Shown here piece after piece: positions 9,943-19,393 of a stretch of 47,435 nt of DNA. The notes under the pieces were generated by a model. It saw nothing but the letters and a program-made list of their open reading frames with translations, had not been told where the DNA came from and made no database searches. The translations under genes were made by a program, and so were the position numbers. Where the stretch lies: contig JAFIFN010000012.1 in assembly GCA_020832005.1 (NCBI GenBank), positions 1 through 47,435 on the forward strand. The letters are read 5' to 3'. Source of the DNA: Gammaproteobacteria bacterium (GTDB taxonomy: Bacteria > Pseudomonadota > Gammaproteobacteria > Steroidobacterales > PWYM01). Positions within the stretch are counted from its first letter, which is position 1. Each line of letters opens with the position of its first letter.

Positions 9943-10815
9943 ATGGACCGCTACGCCGTCATCGGTCATCCTGTCGCACACAGCCGCTCGCCGTGGATCC
10001 ATGCGCGCTTCGCGCAGCAGACGGGTGAGTCGCTGCGCTACGAAGCCATCGATGCCAACCCCGATGAGTTTGTCGCGACCGTCCGGGAATTTTTCGCCGA
10101 CGGCGGTCGGGGTCTCAACGTCACCCTGCCACACAAGCAGGCCGCCTGTGCGCTCGCCGAGGTGCTGTCTCCGGCGGCGCGCGCGGCCGGTGCCGTGAAT
10201 ACGCTGAAACCAGATGCTGACGGTCGCCTGCTCGGCGACAACACAGATGGCGCCGGACTGGTGCGTGACCTGCTTGCCAACCTCGGCTGGGAGATCGCCG
10301 GGCGTCGTGTGCTGCTGGTCGGCGCAGGCGGGGCCGCGCGCGGCGTCCTCGGCCCGTTGCTGGCACAGGCGCCGGCGGCGGTGTGGCTGGTCAACCGCAC
10401 CGCCGCGCGCGCCGAGCAGTTGCTGGCCGATGCAGGCCACCCGGCAGCTGCGCGCGCCGGTGGCTACGATGCGCTGCAAGGCGCCGGTGCCTTCGATCTG
10501 CTGATTAACGCCACCTCTGCCGGCATCATCGGTGATACGCCACCGCTGCTGGCCGAATGCATCGCCGATCACAGCGTGTGTTACGACATGCTTTATGGTC
10601 CCGGCCAGACGCCGTTTCAGCGCTGGGCATTACTGCACGGCGCGGCGGCCGCAGAGCAGGGCCTGGGCATGCTGGTCGAGCAGGCCGCCGAGTCCTTCAG
10701 CCTGTGGCGCGGTGTGCGGCCCGACACGGCCGCGGTGCTGGCCGATCTGCGCCGCGTGCTGGAGGCCGCTGCGGCCGATCATCGCCAGCTGAAGCCGCCA
10801 TCCGACGATGCGTGA
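9943..10815 (+). CDS. aroE: Shikimate dehydrogenase (NADP+)
   Basis: 290 residues from MDRYAVIGHPVAHSRSPWIH, which holds the shikimate-binding SxS motif. NVTLPHKQAACALAE carries the catalytic Lys, GDNTDGAGLVRDL the catalytic Asp, and LLVGAGGAARGVLGPLL with NRTAARAEQL the NADP-binding Rossmann loop (NRTxxRA). It reduces 3-dehydroshikimate to shikimate in aromatic amino acid synthesis. Its 3' end overlaps the start of tag by 8 bases (10808-10815). In many gammaproteobacteria aroE lies directly beside hemF; here hemF is about 7.6 kb away and in the opposite orientation. Confidence 0.95.
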   Translation: MDRYAVIGHPVAHSRSPWIHARFAQQTGESLRYEAIDANPDEFVATVREFFADGGRGLNVTLPHKQAACALAEVLSPAARAAGAVNTLKPDADGRLLGDNTDGAGLVRDLLANLGWEIAGRRVLLVGAGGAARGVLGPLLAQAPAAVWLVNRTAARAEQLLADAGHPAAARAGGYDALQGAGAFDLLINATSAGIIGDTPPLLAECIADHSVCYDMLYGPGQTPFQRWALLHGAAAAEQGLGMLVEQAAESFSLWRGVRPDTAAVLADLRRVLEAAAADHRQLKPPSDDA

Positions 10816-11413
10816 AGCCAGCGACGCCCGCCCGCGCTGCGACTGGGCACTGGGGGTCAGTGCCGCGTATCTGGCGTATCACGACGATGAATGGGGTGTG
10901 CCCACGCACGATGACCGCCGGCTGTTCGAGTTCCTGTTGCTCGAAGGCGCCCAGGCCGGCCTGTCATGGGCCACGGTGCTGCATCGCCGCGAGGGCTATC
11001 GTCGTGCGTTTGCCGACTTCGACCCGGCGGCTGTCGCGCGTTTCGATGAGGCGCATTGCGCACGGTTGCTTACCGATCCCGGCATCATCCGCAATCGCCT
11101 CAAGGTCGCCTCGGCAGTGAGCAACGCCCGGGCGTTCCTGGAGGTGCAGTCAGCGTTCGGCTCTTTCGATGCCTATCTATGGCGTTTCGTCGATGGTCAG
11201 CCCATCGATGGCAGGCGTGCGAGCATGGCCGAAGTACCGGCCACGACACCGCTGTCGGACACGCTCAGCCGCGATCTTCGCAAGCGCGGCTTTCGCTTCG
11301 TCGGCAGCACCATCGTCTACGCTTACCTGCAGGCCATGGGCCTGGTGAACGATCACCTGCTGCATTGTCATCGCCATGCCGCCTGCCAGGCTTTGGCCAG
11401 TGATGTGGCCTGA
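10808..11413 (+). CDS. tag: DNA-3-methyladenine glycosylase I
   Basis: 201 residues. Near the N-terminus the product has the zinc-snap Cys in RPRCDWAL, and the C-terminus has the partner ligands in HLLHCHRHAAC. YHDDEWGVPTHDDRRLFEFL and LEGAQAGLSWATVLHRREGY are Tag signatures, the latter including the catalytic Glu. The enzyme removes 3-methyladenine from alkylated DNA in the cytoplasm. It starts inside the 3' end of aroE, so the two are probably co-translated. The length and motif order match the family. Confidence 0.95.
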   Translation: MREASDARPRCDWALGVSAAYLAYHDDEWGVPTHDDRRLFEFLLLEGAQAGLSWATVLHRREGYRRAFADFDPAAVARFDEAHCARLLTDPGIIRNRLKVASAVSNARAFLEVQSAFGSFDAYLWRFVDGQPIDGRRASMAEVPATTPLSDTLSRDLRKRGFRFVGSTIVYAYLQAMGLVNDHLLHCHRHAACQALASDVA

Positions 11414-11449
11414 GACAGTATTCGGTTTAATTTTAAAAAAGGAACGTCG

Positions 11450-11833
11450 ATGAACGTCACACTGCTCTATGCCGGCCTGGCTGTCCTGGTGCTGTTGGTA
11501 CTGTCCTGGCGCGTCGTGCGCCTGCGCCGATCATTGCGCATCGGTCTGGGCGATGGCGGCAATGCCGACCTGCAGCGGGCGACGCGCGTGCACGGGAACT
11601 TCCTTGAGTACACGCCCATCGCGCTGCTGTTGCTGGCGCTGCTCGAGTTCAGCGGGCTGGCGTCCGTGTGGCTGCATGCCGGCGGCGTGGCGCTGCTGGT
11701 GTTCAGAAGCCTGCATGCCTTCGGACTGTCGAGCTCGGCGGGGACCAGCTTCGGGCGTTTCGCCGGGACGCTGGGCACCTGGCTGCTGTTGGCGGCGCTG
11801 GCAGTGACGGCCGTGGTGCGTGCGTTGGCCTAG
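11450..11833 (+). CDS. MAPEG family membrane protein
   Basis: 127 residues with about four hydrophobic helices. The MAPEG signature is seen in RATRVHGNFLEYTPIALLLL, between helix 1 and helix 2, with the conserved Asn/Glu that in characterised relatives contacts glutathione. Bacterial members are thought to act as glutathione transferases or peroxidases in the inner membrane; the substrate here is unknown. A good ribosome-binding site (AAGGAAC, from 11439) follows an AT-rich stretch. The stop codon TAG overlaps the stop codon of the convergent ASCH gene through the palindrome CTAG. Confidence 0.88.
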   Translation: MNVTLLYAGLAVLVLLVLSWRVVRLRRSLRIGLGDGGNADLQRATRVHGNFLEYTPIALLLLALLEFSGLASVWLHAGGVALLVFRSLHAFGLSSSAGTSFGRFAGTLGTWLLLAALAVTAVVRALA

Positions 11834-12345
11834 CCGTTTGCCGTCGTTTTCGCGTCCGCATCGAACACCAGTTCGAACGGCTCGATCCAGAAGGGCATGT
11901 CGTCGGACACGGCCAGGCCGTGGGGTTCGAGCAGCGCGTTCCAGTACTCGGTGTGCAGGGCCTTCCAGACCACCGGGTCGCGCACGGGTGAGCCGTCCAC
12001 CGCCGTGTCCTTGGCCGTGACCTGACCGAAGATGCCGTCGCGGACCTCGCTGATGCGCACCAGCAGCGTTGGCCGCCCATCCATATCGACCAGCACCAGG
12101 TACAGCCCCGCGTGCGGTGTCTTGCGGCTGGTGCGCTCGACGATCCACGGCAGCGTGAAGGTGCCGGTTTTGTCCCCCGCGCGAATCAGCTCGAAAATCT
12201 GCTTCGTGGTCTGCGCATCCAGGCCGATCCAGCGCACTTCCCAGTTGTTCTGAAGATCAAGTGAGGGGTGTGCCGCGCGCGCGGCATCGAGAAAGGCCTG
12301 GATTGCATCGGCCGAGGGTGGGGTGACGCGTGGTGAGAGGTGCAT
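11830..12345 (-). CDS. ASCH domain protein
   Basis: About 171 residues. The central part (GLDAQTTKQIFELIRAGDKT, then TFTLPW and RPTLLVRISEVRDGIFGQV) matches the ASCH beta-barrel fold, a PUA-like domain found in RNA-binding and amidohydrolase proteins. The C-terminal YWNALLEPHG is also typical of this family. Some family members hydrolyse N4-acetylcytidine, but that activity cannot be assigned here. Start: ATG at 12345 has GGGA 5 bases upstream; ATG at 12351 or TTG at 12363 are alternatives. Convergent with the MAPEG gene with a 4-base overlap of stop codons. Confidence 0.75.
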   Translation of the reverse strand: MHLSPRVTPPSADAIQAFLDAARAAHPSLDLQNNWEVRWIGLDAQTTKQIFELIRAGDKTGTFTLPWIVERTSRKTPHAGLYLVLVDMDGRPTLLVRISEVRDGIFGQVTAKDTAVDGSPVRDPVVWKALHTEYWNALLEPHGLAVSDDMPFWIEPFELVFDADAKTTANG

Positions 12346-12439
12346 GGGCATCCCGGGCTGCAAATCAGCGTGGAGGATCGTGCGTGGCAGGTCGTCCTGT
12401 CAAGCAGCTGCCCGCGTCAGCGCGCAGGAGATCTGTTCT

Positions 12440-13102
12440 CTACAGCGCTGGGTCAGCCATCACCTGGCCGAACTCGCAGTACCGGCCATCTCCAAGCAGT
12501 ACACCCGCGTAATGCTCCCAACTCCGGCCGGTGCCGCTCACCATCCGCAGGTCGTCCGTCTGCTCAAGGCCAGGACAACCATCGGGAAACACGGCCCGGA
12601 AGCGCCTGCCATCCGCGGATTCGATCACCAGCGTCGGCCCGGTATCCACGCTCCAGGAGCGGATCGTGCCGATCTGCTGGCGCGTGACACCTTGACGCGG
12701 TGCAGGGGCGAATCGGGCAGCCTCGCGCGCAGCTTTCGCACGCTCTGCTGCCTCGGTCGTGATGGGCTGCACCCGAAGTGACCATCCGTCGCTGTAACCC
12801 AATATACGGAAACGAAAGCGCCCGGACTCCTCCATCAGCACATCGCCAGTGCCGCTCCCGTACCACAGGGTCACGATGCCCAGGAAGTCATCAGTGGCCG
12901 CATCGATCAGGTGCACCTCGAAGCGCCCGAGGGCCGGCGCCCCCTCGTGGTGCCGGGTCTGCCAGGTCACCATCCACGGCGATTGCGCCTGGAAAGCGCC
13001 GGTGATTTCCTGGGTTCGCCCTGAGAACTCGTGAATCACCGATTGGGCGGCCGCTAAACCGGGCAAGAGAGCCAATGTAAGCACCAAAGGTAATGCGCGC
13101 AT
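12440..13102 (-). CDS. Secreted protein of unknown function
   Basis: 220 residues from the ATG at 13102 (MRALPLVLTLALLPGLAAAQ is a clear Sec signal peptide; AAGGA lies 10 bases upstream). The mature protein looks beta-rich in its first half (residues 20-110), then has an Ala/Arg helical linker (AAERAKAAREAARFAPAP). A second half holds two cysteines (PDGCPGLEQ and GRYCEFGQ) that could form a disulfide. I do not recognise the family. It is likely periplasmic or exported. It lies 94 bases upstream of the ASCH gene and is divergent from the glycosyltransferase. Confidence 0.65.
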   Translation of the reverse strand: MRALPLVLTLALLPGLAAAQSVIHEFSGRTQEITGAFQAQSPWMVTWQTRHHEGAPALGRFEVHLIDAATDDFLGIVTLWYGSGTGDVLMEESGRFRFRILGYSDGWSLRVQPITTEAAERAKAAREAARFAPAPRQGVTRQQIGTIRSWSVDTGPTLVIESADGRRFRAVFPDGCPGLEQTDDLRMVSGTGRSWEHYAGVLLGDGRYCEFGQVMADPAL

Positions 13103-13418
13103 CACGATAGGGTCCTTCGAGACCATGCCAGTACTTCAGCTTAGGCTGGCTGTACACGTAAACGCTGTAAGAGGTTCTACGTAAGCCAGCCTTCCTCGGC
13201 CGTAATCCACTCATGTCCGTGCCGGCCCATGCGCAAGCCGTGTGCCCAGTCATCGCGTACCTGCAACATCATCGTTTGATGGTTGGCAATCGCTGTCGGT
13301 GCGATGGCGCACCGACGCGACGATCACCGGAAGGCGACACTCTTGCTTCCTGCTTGGCGCTGGAAGACGCCCACGGGCCTTTGAAACGATTCAGGTCGCA
13401 TCAGGTCGTAGCTGTGAT
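13103..13418. other. Divergent intergenic region without a recognisable gene
   Basis: About 316 bases between the divergent secreted-protein gene and the glycosyltransferase gene. The frame of the glycosyltransferase stays open back to 13242, but that part is Arg/Ser-rich with no family resemblance and no good ribosome-binding site. The only structure I see is a 9-bp inverted repeat, AGGCTGGCT at 13143-13151 and AGCCAGCCT at 13184-13192, with a 32-base spacer that contains TACGTA. No convincing -35/-10 pair was found on either strand. Confidence 0.5.
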
Positions 13419-14378
13419 ATGAAGCTACTTGTCGTCATTCTCAACTACCGCACGCCAACCTTAGCGATAGACTGCCTGCGTTCGATAGAGCCGCAATTGC
13501 GCGCGATCGGCGATTGCCAGGTCAGCCTGATCGACGGGCATTCGCCCGATGACTCGGTTGCGCAGCTCCAGGCCGCGATCGACTCGAACGGATGGGGCTC
13601 ATGGGTCGATTTCCGTCCGCTGCCCGTCAATCGCGGCTTCGCGTACGGCAACAACCACGGCATCACGCCGTATCTGGCAGGTCCACGGCCACCGGAGTTC
13701 GTACTGTTGCTGAATCCCGACACCGTCGCCCGCGACGGAGCGATTGCAGCGCTGCTGAGCCACATGGCGGCGAATCCCGATACCGGTATTGCTGGATCAC
13801 GTCTTGAAGACCCCGACGGCACGCCCCAGCGCTCAGCGTTCCGATTTCCCGGTGTTGCCAGCGAGATCGATTACGGACGCGGCCTGGCGCCGTTTTCGCG
13901 GCTGCTTCGCCGATGGCAGGTCGCACCGCCGGTGGTTGATGAGACGCTGGATGTTGACTGGGTTGCCGGTGCCAGCATGATGGTGCGGCGCGAGGTGTTC
14001 GACTTGATTGGTCTGCTCGACGAGCAGTATTTCCTGTATTACGAGGAAGTCGACTTCTGTTTGCGTGCCCAGCGCGCAGGTTTCGTCTGCCGCTATGTGC
14101 CCGCCAGCCATGTCGTGCATCTGGTCGGTCAGGCCAGCGGTGTCACCGGAAAGAGTGACACGACCCGGCGCCGCCCCGCGTACTGGTTCGAGTCACGTCG
14201 ACGCTACTACACGAAGAACCACGGCGTGCTCTACACTGCGGTGGCGGATATAGCGTTTGCCGTCAGCCTGGGCCTGTATCGAATCCGCCGGGCGATCCTG
14301 CGTTCCCCGGACACTTTTCCTGCGTATCTGTGGCGCGATCATCTCCGGCACAGCGTCCTGCTTAGGGGGCGCGCATGA
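13419..14378 (+). CDS. Family 2 glycosyltransferase, rhamnosyltransferase-like
   Basis: 319 residues. GT-A fold signatures are in order: MKLLVVILNYRTPTLAIDCL at the start, VNRGFAYGNNHGI, LLNPDTVARDGA (DxD-like metal site) and WVAGASMMVRREVFDLIGL followed by DEQYFLYYEEVDFCLRAQRA (catalytic region). This pattern is typical of dTDP-rhamnose-type glycosyltransferases acting on lipid-linked or surface polysaccharide at the cytoplasmic face of the membrane; donor and acceptor are not known. I chose the ATG at 13419, where family similarity starts, although the ribosome-binding site is weak. The stop overlaps the next gene's start (ATGA at 14375-14378). Confidence 0.85.
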   Translation: MKLLVVILNYRTPTLAIDCLRSIEPQLRAIGDCQVSLIDGHSPDDSVAQLQAAIDSNGWGSWVDFRPLPVNRGFAYGNNHGITPYLAGPRPPEFVLLLNPDTVARDGAIAALLSHMAANPDTGIAGSRLEDPDGTPQRSAFRFPGVASEIDYGRGLAPFSRLLRRWQVAPPVVDETLDVDWVAGASMMVRREVFDLIGLLDEQYFLYYEEVDFCLRAQRAGFVCRYVPASHVVHLVGQASGVTGKSDTTRRRPAYWFESRRRYYTKNHGVLYTAVADIAFAVSLGLYRIRRAILRSPDTFPAYLWRDHLRHSVLLRGRA

Positions 14379-15061
14379 GCGACGTTGGCGAAAGCAGGCA
14401 CACCCGCGACCTCGATCTGTTCACCCTGATCCGGGAGGACTACGAACGTCACGGGCGTGACTGGACGCGCCCCGGTTTTCGCGCGATGGTGGTTTACCGG
14501 TTCGGCGTATGCCGTATGCGTATCAGGACCAGGCTTCTGCGCGCGCCGCTGAGTTTTCTGTATCGCAGGCTCTTTATCCGCGTACGCAATCGCTACGGGA
14601 TAGAGATTCCGTTCACCGCGCAGCTGGGGCGACGCGTGACGCTCGAACACTCCCATGCGATCGTGATCCACGGCAACAGCGTCATCGGCAATGATTGCTA
14701 TATCCGCCAGGGATGCACGCTTGGCAACAAGTCTCTCGACGCGCCGTTCGACGCACCGAGTCTCGGTGACCGAGTCAATGTCGGCACCGGTGCCAAGCTC
14801 CTGGGCAAGGTGATCGTCGGCGATGATGCAACGATCGGCGCAAACTCGGTCGTGGTGAAAGATGTGCCTTCAGGTGCTGTCGCGATGGGTGTTCCGGCAA
14901 GGATTGTCAGGAAAGCTGATCTGAGGCCATCTGCAGGCAACGGTGTTGATGCAGGTTCCCGGTCCGCACAGGTCCTCCGGCCTGCAGAATTCACTGTCGA
15001 CTCATCCAGGCCGAGGGCGCCAGGCGCGCCGCGCAGACCCTCCAGGTTGTCCTCGGATTAA
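14375..15061 (+). CDS. Serine O-acetyltransferase-like hexapeptide acetyltransferase
   Basis: 228 residues. The N-terminal helical region (IREDYERHGRDWTRPGFRAM) and the left-handed beta-helix (LEHSHAIVIHGNSVIGNDCY, then GCTLGNKS, VNVGTGAKLLGKVIVGDDAT, GANSVVVKDVPSGAVAMGVP) match the serine acetyltransferase/EpsC branch. The C-terminal 45 residues are Pro/Arg/Ser-rich and lack family similarity. Because it is translationally coupled to a glycosyltransferase rather than to cysteine synthesis genes, it may acetylate a sugar or polysaccharide instead of serine. That is inference from context; a role in O-acetylserine formation remains possible. Confidence 0.8.
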   Translation: MSDVGESRHTRDLDLFTLIREDYERHGRDWTRPGFRAMVVYRFGVCRMRIRTRLLRAPLSFLYRRLFIRVRNRYGIEIPFTAQLGRRVTLEHSHAIVIHGNSVIGNDCYIRQGCTLGNKSLDAPFDAPSLGDRVNVGTGAKLLGKVIVGDDATIGANSVVVKDVPSGAVAMGVPARIVRKADLRPSAGNGVDAGSRSAQVLRPAEFTVDSSRPRAPGAPRRPSRLSSD

Positions 15062-15097
15062 GCCGGTTCGCGCAGTCGGGCGTGCGTGTGGCGGAAG

Positions 15098-18000
15098 CTA
15101 AGGCGCGCGCGTGTCGATCCTGATCACGGTCAGGCCCTGCAGGCCCTCGGGCGTATTGTGCGAAATGCCGCCCAGATACAGGCTGTCGGCCTCCAGGTCC
15201 TGCCAGCGCAACTCGATGGTCACCTCTTCGCCGGCGCTGACGAAGCCCGGTCCAAGCGGCAGCATGTTGCCGACGTCATCATTGACGCCGAACGACCAGG
15301 CGAGCAGCAGATAGTCTGCCCCTGGGCCGCTGGCCGGATCCGTGGCGAAGCCGTGCACCAGCGCGGCATAGCGTCCCGGCGCCGGGAACAGCAGACTGAC
15401 CGTTTCATCACTGCTTAGCCCTATGCTCTGGCCGACCTGTGTGCACACATCGCCGGGACAGTAGAACAGGTAGAGATCGAGATCATCGTTGCCGCTGGTC
15501 AGCTCATCGGCCAGTGCGAAGCGCGCATAGGCCTGGTCTGGCGGAATGTCGATCAGGTGCTGGGTGACGCCGCTGCCGTCGCGGAACGTGAAACGCTGCT
15601 GCGGATCCTGCTGGACGAAGCCCTCGACCACCAGCGGCTGACGCAGCCCGTGGGCCTGGGGTGTATAGCTGCCGGTATAGCCCGCACGCAGCTGGAAGGT
15701 CGTCTCGCCTGCGACGCCGGCGAGCTGCAGCTCGCCGGGCGCGGCCAGCGCGCGGGCCTGGGCGGCCAGAGGACTGCGCACGGCGTGGTCTGCACTGCGC
15801 CAGGTCAGGCTGCCGAAACGCCATTCGTTCAGCGGTATGCCGGCCGCGTCGATATTCACCGTGTAGTTGGCGGTCTCGCCCGTGCCGAGGTTCAGGGTCG
15901 AGGGCGTGACACTGACCTGCGTACCCGGCGGGGCATCGATTTCGGCGACGAAGCTGCCGCTTTGCGTGGCGGTCAGCCGGCGCCGGACCTGGTCGCTGCC
16001 CACCAGGGCGCCCACGCCGATTGACGGCAGGTTGAGATCCTGGGCCCGCAGCGACAGGCCGCCGGCGGACAGCAGCGCACAGTCGGTGGGTGGAAAGGGG
16101 CTGGGATCAAGCCCGCAGGCGAAGGCGACGTAGTCGAGCAGATCGGCGTCATAGACGGCCCCCGGTGTCACGGCGCCAGCCGGGCGTACGTGGCCGGCAC
16201 CCATCGCAAACGGACCGGCTGGCGTCTCGCCATCTTCGAGCACCACCGTCTGGTAGGCCGAGGTCATCATCGCCGACTTGATCATCGCCGGTGTCCAGTC
16301 GGGATGCTGCTCACGCAACAGTGCCGCCAACCCGGCGACGACCGGTGCGGATTGCGAGGTACCCGAGAGCACCTGGAAGCGCTCACCGGGCTGCCCGGTG
16401 GCGGGATCGCGGGTGTGCCCGCCGAGCATGTCCACGCCTGGTGCCGTGAGATCAGGCTTGATCAGGTCGGGGGCGGCGAGATTCGGGCCGCGGGCGGAAA
16501 ACTCGCCCATGACATTGCCGCTGACGATTTCCTCGATCAGCCGGCCCTTGCTGAGTTCCACTTCGACGCGCTGACCCTCGGCCAGCGCGGCCACGAGTCG
16601 CTGGCCGTCCGACGCGCCGATCATGATCGCCGGAATGTCGATGCGATCGCCATCGCTGAGCATGGTGATCGGTGGTCCGGCGGTGTTGTAGACGATCACC
16701 GCCGTGGCACCTGCGGCCTGCGCACGCGAAAGCTTGGTCTCGAAGGTGCAGCCGCCGCGCCGGATCAGCGCCACGTGGCCTGAGATCTCGCTGCGATTGA
16801 CCAGCGGCTGGCAGGCGTCGTCGCGGCTGCCGGGCGTACCGTCGGGCAACTGACCAATGCCGTCGTCGACCTGCCGCAGCTCGCCGCTGATCGGCCCGGT
16901 GTCGCTGAGCAGGGCCGTGAACGTCGCCTCGCGCATGACCAGGTCGCCAGCCACGGACGCAGGTGCGATGACGCGCATGCCTTCCTCGAAGCGTCGCCCA
17001 TCGCGGGTGTTGGCCGCCACCGTGGTGATCCATGGCGAGTCGCCGGGGGCGCCGATGGTGCCCGGCGCCGGACCGTCATTACCGGCGGCCACGGCGGTGA
17101 AGACACCGGCGTCAGCGGCAAACAGCAGCGCGAGGTCATCCGGCCCGTTGAAGCCGGATTCCGGATTGCCCACGGAGTAGTTGATGATGTCGACGCCGTC
17201 TGCCACGGCATCGTCGATGGCGCGTGCAAGATCAGAGGTGTTGCAGGTGGCGCGTGTCTCGCCCGGCCGCAGCCAGCAGGCCTTGTAGACCGCCACGTAG
17301 GCCCGTGGTGCGACGCCACGGATGCGCCCGATGCGTGTGCCGAACAGGCTGGCCTCGACATCGTTGCCGGCGGCGATCGAGGCGATGTGCGTGCCGTGAC
17401 CGTCGGCATCGCGCGGAGAGAGGAACTCGCCGGGATCCAGCTCGTTGGTCGCCAGGAAGCCCTCATTGTAGTAGCGCGCGCCGATGAGCTTGTTGTTGCA
17501 GTCATTGACCGTGAAGGCCTCGCCTGCCTGGCAGATGCCGTTCCACTGCGCCGGCGGTTCGTACACAAGTTGGCGGCTGGATTGACGGTGGCTGCGGCAC
17601 AACCATCGACCCAGTAACGATACGCGCGCCCATTCGCTGCGGCACAGTCGTGGCAGCGGACGCTGGTCGCGATCAGACAGGGACGGGTGGCCCGGGGCCA
17701 CGCCACTGTCAATGATGCCAATGATGATGCCCTCACCGCGCAGGCCCAGGCCCGTGTCCAGGCTGGCAGCACCACTGCCGAACCCCAGGAAGCGCATCGA
17801 CTCGCCGCTGTTCAGCGGCCGGGACTGGTCGGGCCAGATGCCGGTGACGTCCGGATGGCGGGCCAGCTGCGCGACCTGCTCGCCGGTCAGGCGCGCGGCA
17901 AAGCCATTGAAGCTGTGGCGGTAGCTGTAGAGTTTGCCCTGGCCTGCGCCGATCTCGGCGAGCAGGCGGTCATGCGAGGCTTCCAGGCGTTGTGCGTGAC

Positions 18001-18262
18001 TGGTCTGGTTGCCTGAGCGCGCCTGCAGCATGCGTGGAGGGCCCACGCCACGGCTGGCCGCCATGCCGCCGATACCACCGCGTGCAGCCGCCAGCGCCGG
18101 CGGCTCGCGCAGCTGCACGATGACCACCTGGTCTTCGCGCTTGGTGCTGTACAGGGCTCCGGCCAGGCGCAGCTCGGCGCCGGGCACGCCGTGCGTGGGG
18201 CCCTGTGCGAAGGCCGGGGTCGCGAAGACCAGCCCCGAAAAAATCGTGAGCCACCTGAGCAT
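15098..18262 (-). CDS. Large secreted S8 subtilisin-like serine protease with PA domain
   Basis: 1054 residues. It opens with a signal peptide (MLRWLTIFSGLVFATPAFAQ) and an I9-type propeptide (to about residue 150). The S8 catalytic domain has Asp185 (GIIDSGVAPGHPS), His289 (DADGHGTHIASIAAG), oxyanion Asn395 (VAAGNDG) and Ser636 (LSGTSQSAPVVAGLAALL). A PA domain is inserted near 470-570 (GHVALIRRGGCTFETKLSRA). After about 680 come beta-rich, Fn3-like and pre-peptidase C-terminal-like modules, including DDLDLYLFYCPGDVC. The enzyme is predicted to be exported and to degrade proteins outside the cell. Residues about 205-232, between the catalytic Asp and PPAQWNGICQAGEAF, are odd: rich in Arg/Ser/Trp and Cys and not typical of the family, so a local pair of frameshifts is possible. 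Confidence 0.9.
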   Translation of the reverse strand: MLRWLTIFSGLVFATPAFAQGPTHGVPGAELRLAGALYSTKREDQVVIVQLREPPALAAARGGIGGMAASRGVGPPRMLQARSGNQTSHAQRLEASHDRLLAEIGAGQGKLYSYRHSFNGFAARLTGEQVAQLARHPDVTGIWPDQSRPLNSGESMRFLGFGSGAASLDTGLGLRGEGIIIGIIDSGVAPGHPSLSDRDQRPLPRLCRSEWARVSLLGRWLCRSHRQSSRQLVYEPPAQWNGICQAGEAFTVNDCNNKLIGARYYNEGFLATNELDPGEFLSPRDADGHGTHIASIAAGNDVEASLFGTRIGRIRGVAPRAYVAVYKACWLRPGETRATCNTSDLARAIDDAVADGVDIINYSVGNPESGFNGPDDLALLFAADAGVFTAVAAGNDGPAPGTIGAPGDSPWITTVAANTRDGRRFEEGMRVIAPASVAGDLVMREATFTALLSDTGPISGELRQVDDGIGQLPDGTPGSRDDACQPLVNRSEISGHVALIRRGGCTFETKLSRAQAAGATAVIVYNTAGPPITMLSDGDRIDIPAIMIGASDGQRLVAALAEGQRVEVELSKGRLIEEIVSGNVMGEFSARGPNLAAPDLIKPDLTAPGVDMLGGHTRDPATGQPGERFQVLSGTSQSAPVVAGLAALLREQHPDWTPAMIKSAMMTSAYQTVVLEDGETPAGPFAMGAGHVRPAGAVTPGAVYDADLLDYVAFACGLDPSPFPPTDCALLSAGGLSLRAQDLNLPSIGVGALVGSDQVRRRLTATQSGSFVAEIDAPPGTQVSVTPSTLNLGTGETANYTVNIDAAGIPLNEWRFGSLTWRSADHAVRSPLAAQARALAAPGELQLAGVAGETTFQLRAGYTGSYTPQAHGLRQPLVVEGFVQQDPQQRFTFRDGSGVTQHLIDIPPDQAYARFALADELTSGNDDLDLYLFYCPGDVCTQVGQSIGLSSDETVSLLFPAPGRYAALVHGFATDPASGPGADYLLLAWSFGVNDDVGNMLPLGPGFVSAGEEVTIELRWQDLEADSLYLGGISHNTPEGLQGLTVIRIDTRAP

Positions 18263-18406
18263 GATTCGATGCGTGCCCGCCGATGTATGGCTGTGAGGAC
18301 AGAAACTTGGGTGGGTAATTTAACGTAAAGCTACCACAGCCCCCAGTCCGTGGTCACCGCCTGGAGTTCGCGTGCACCACGCCATCGTTGCCTGCCCGCT
18401 ATACGG

Positions 18407-19375
<969 letters not shown>

Positions 19376-19393
19376 TCAGCCGCCCGGGCCGCT

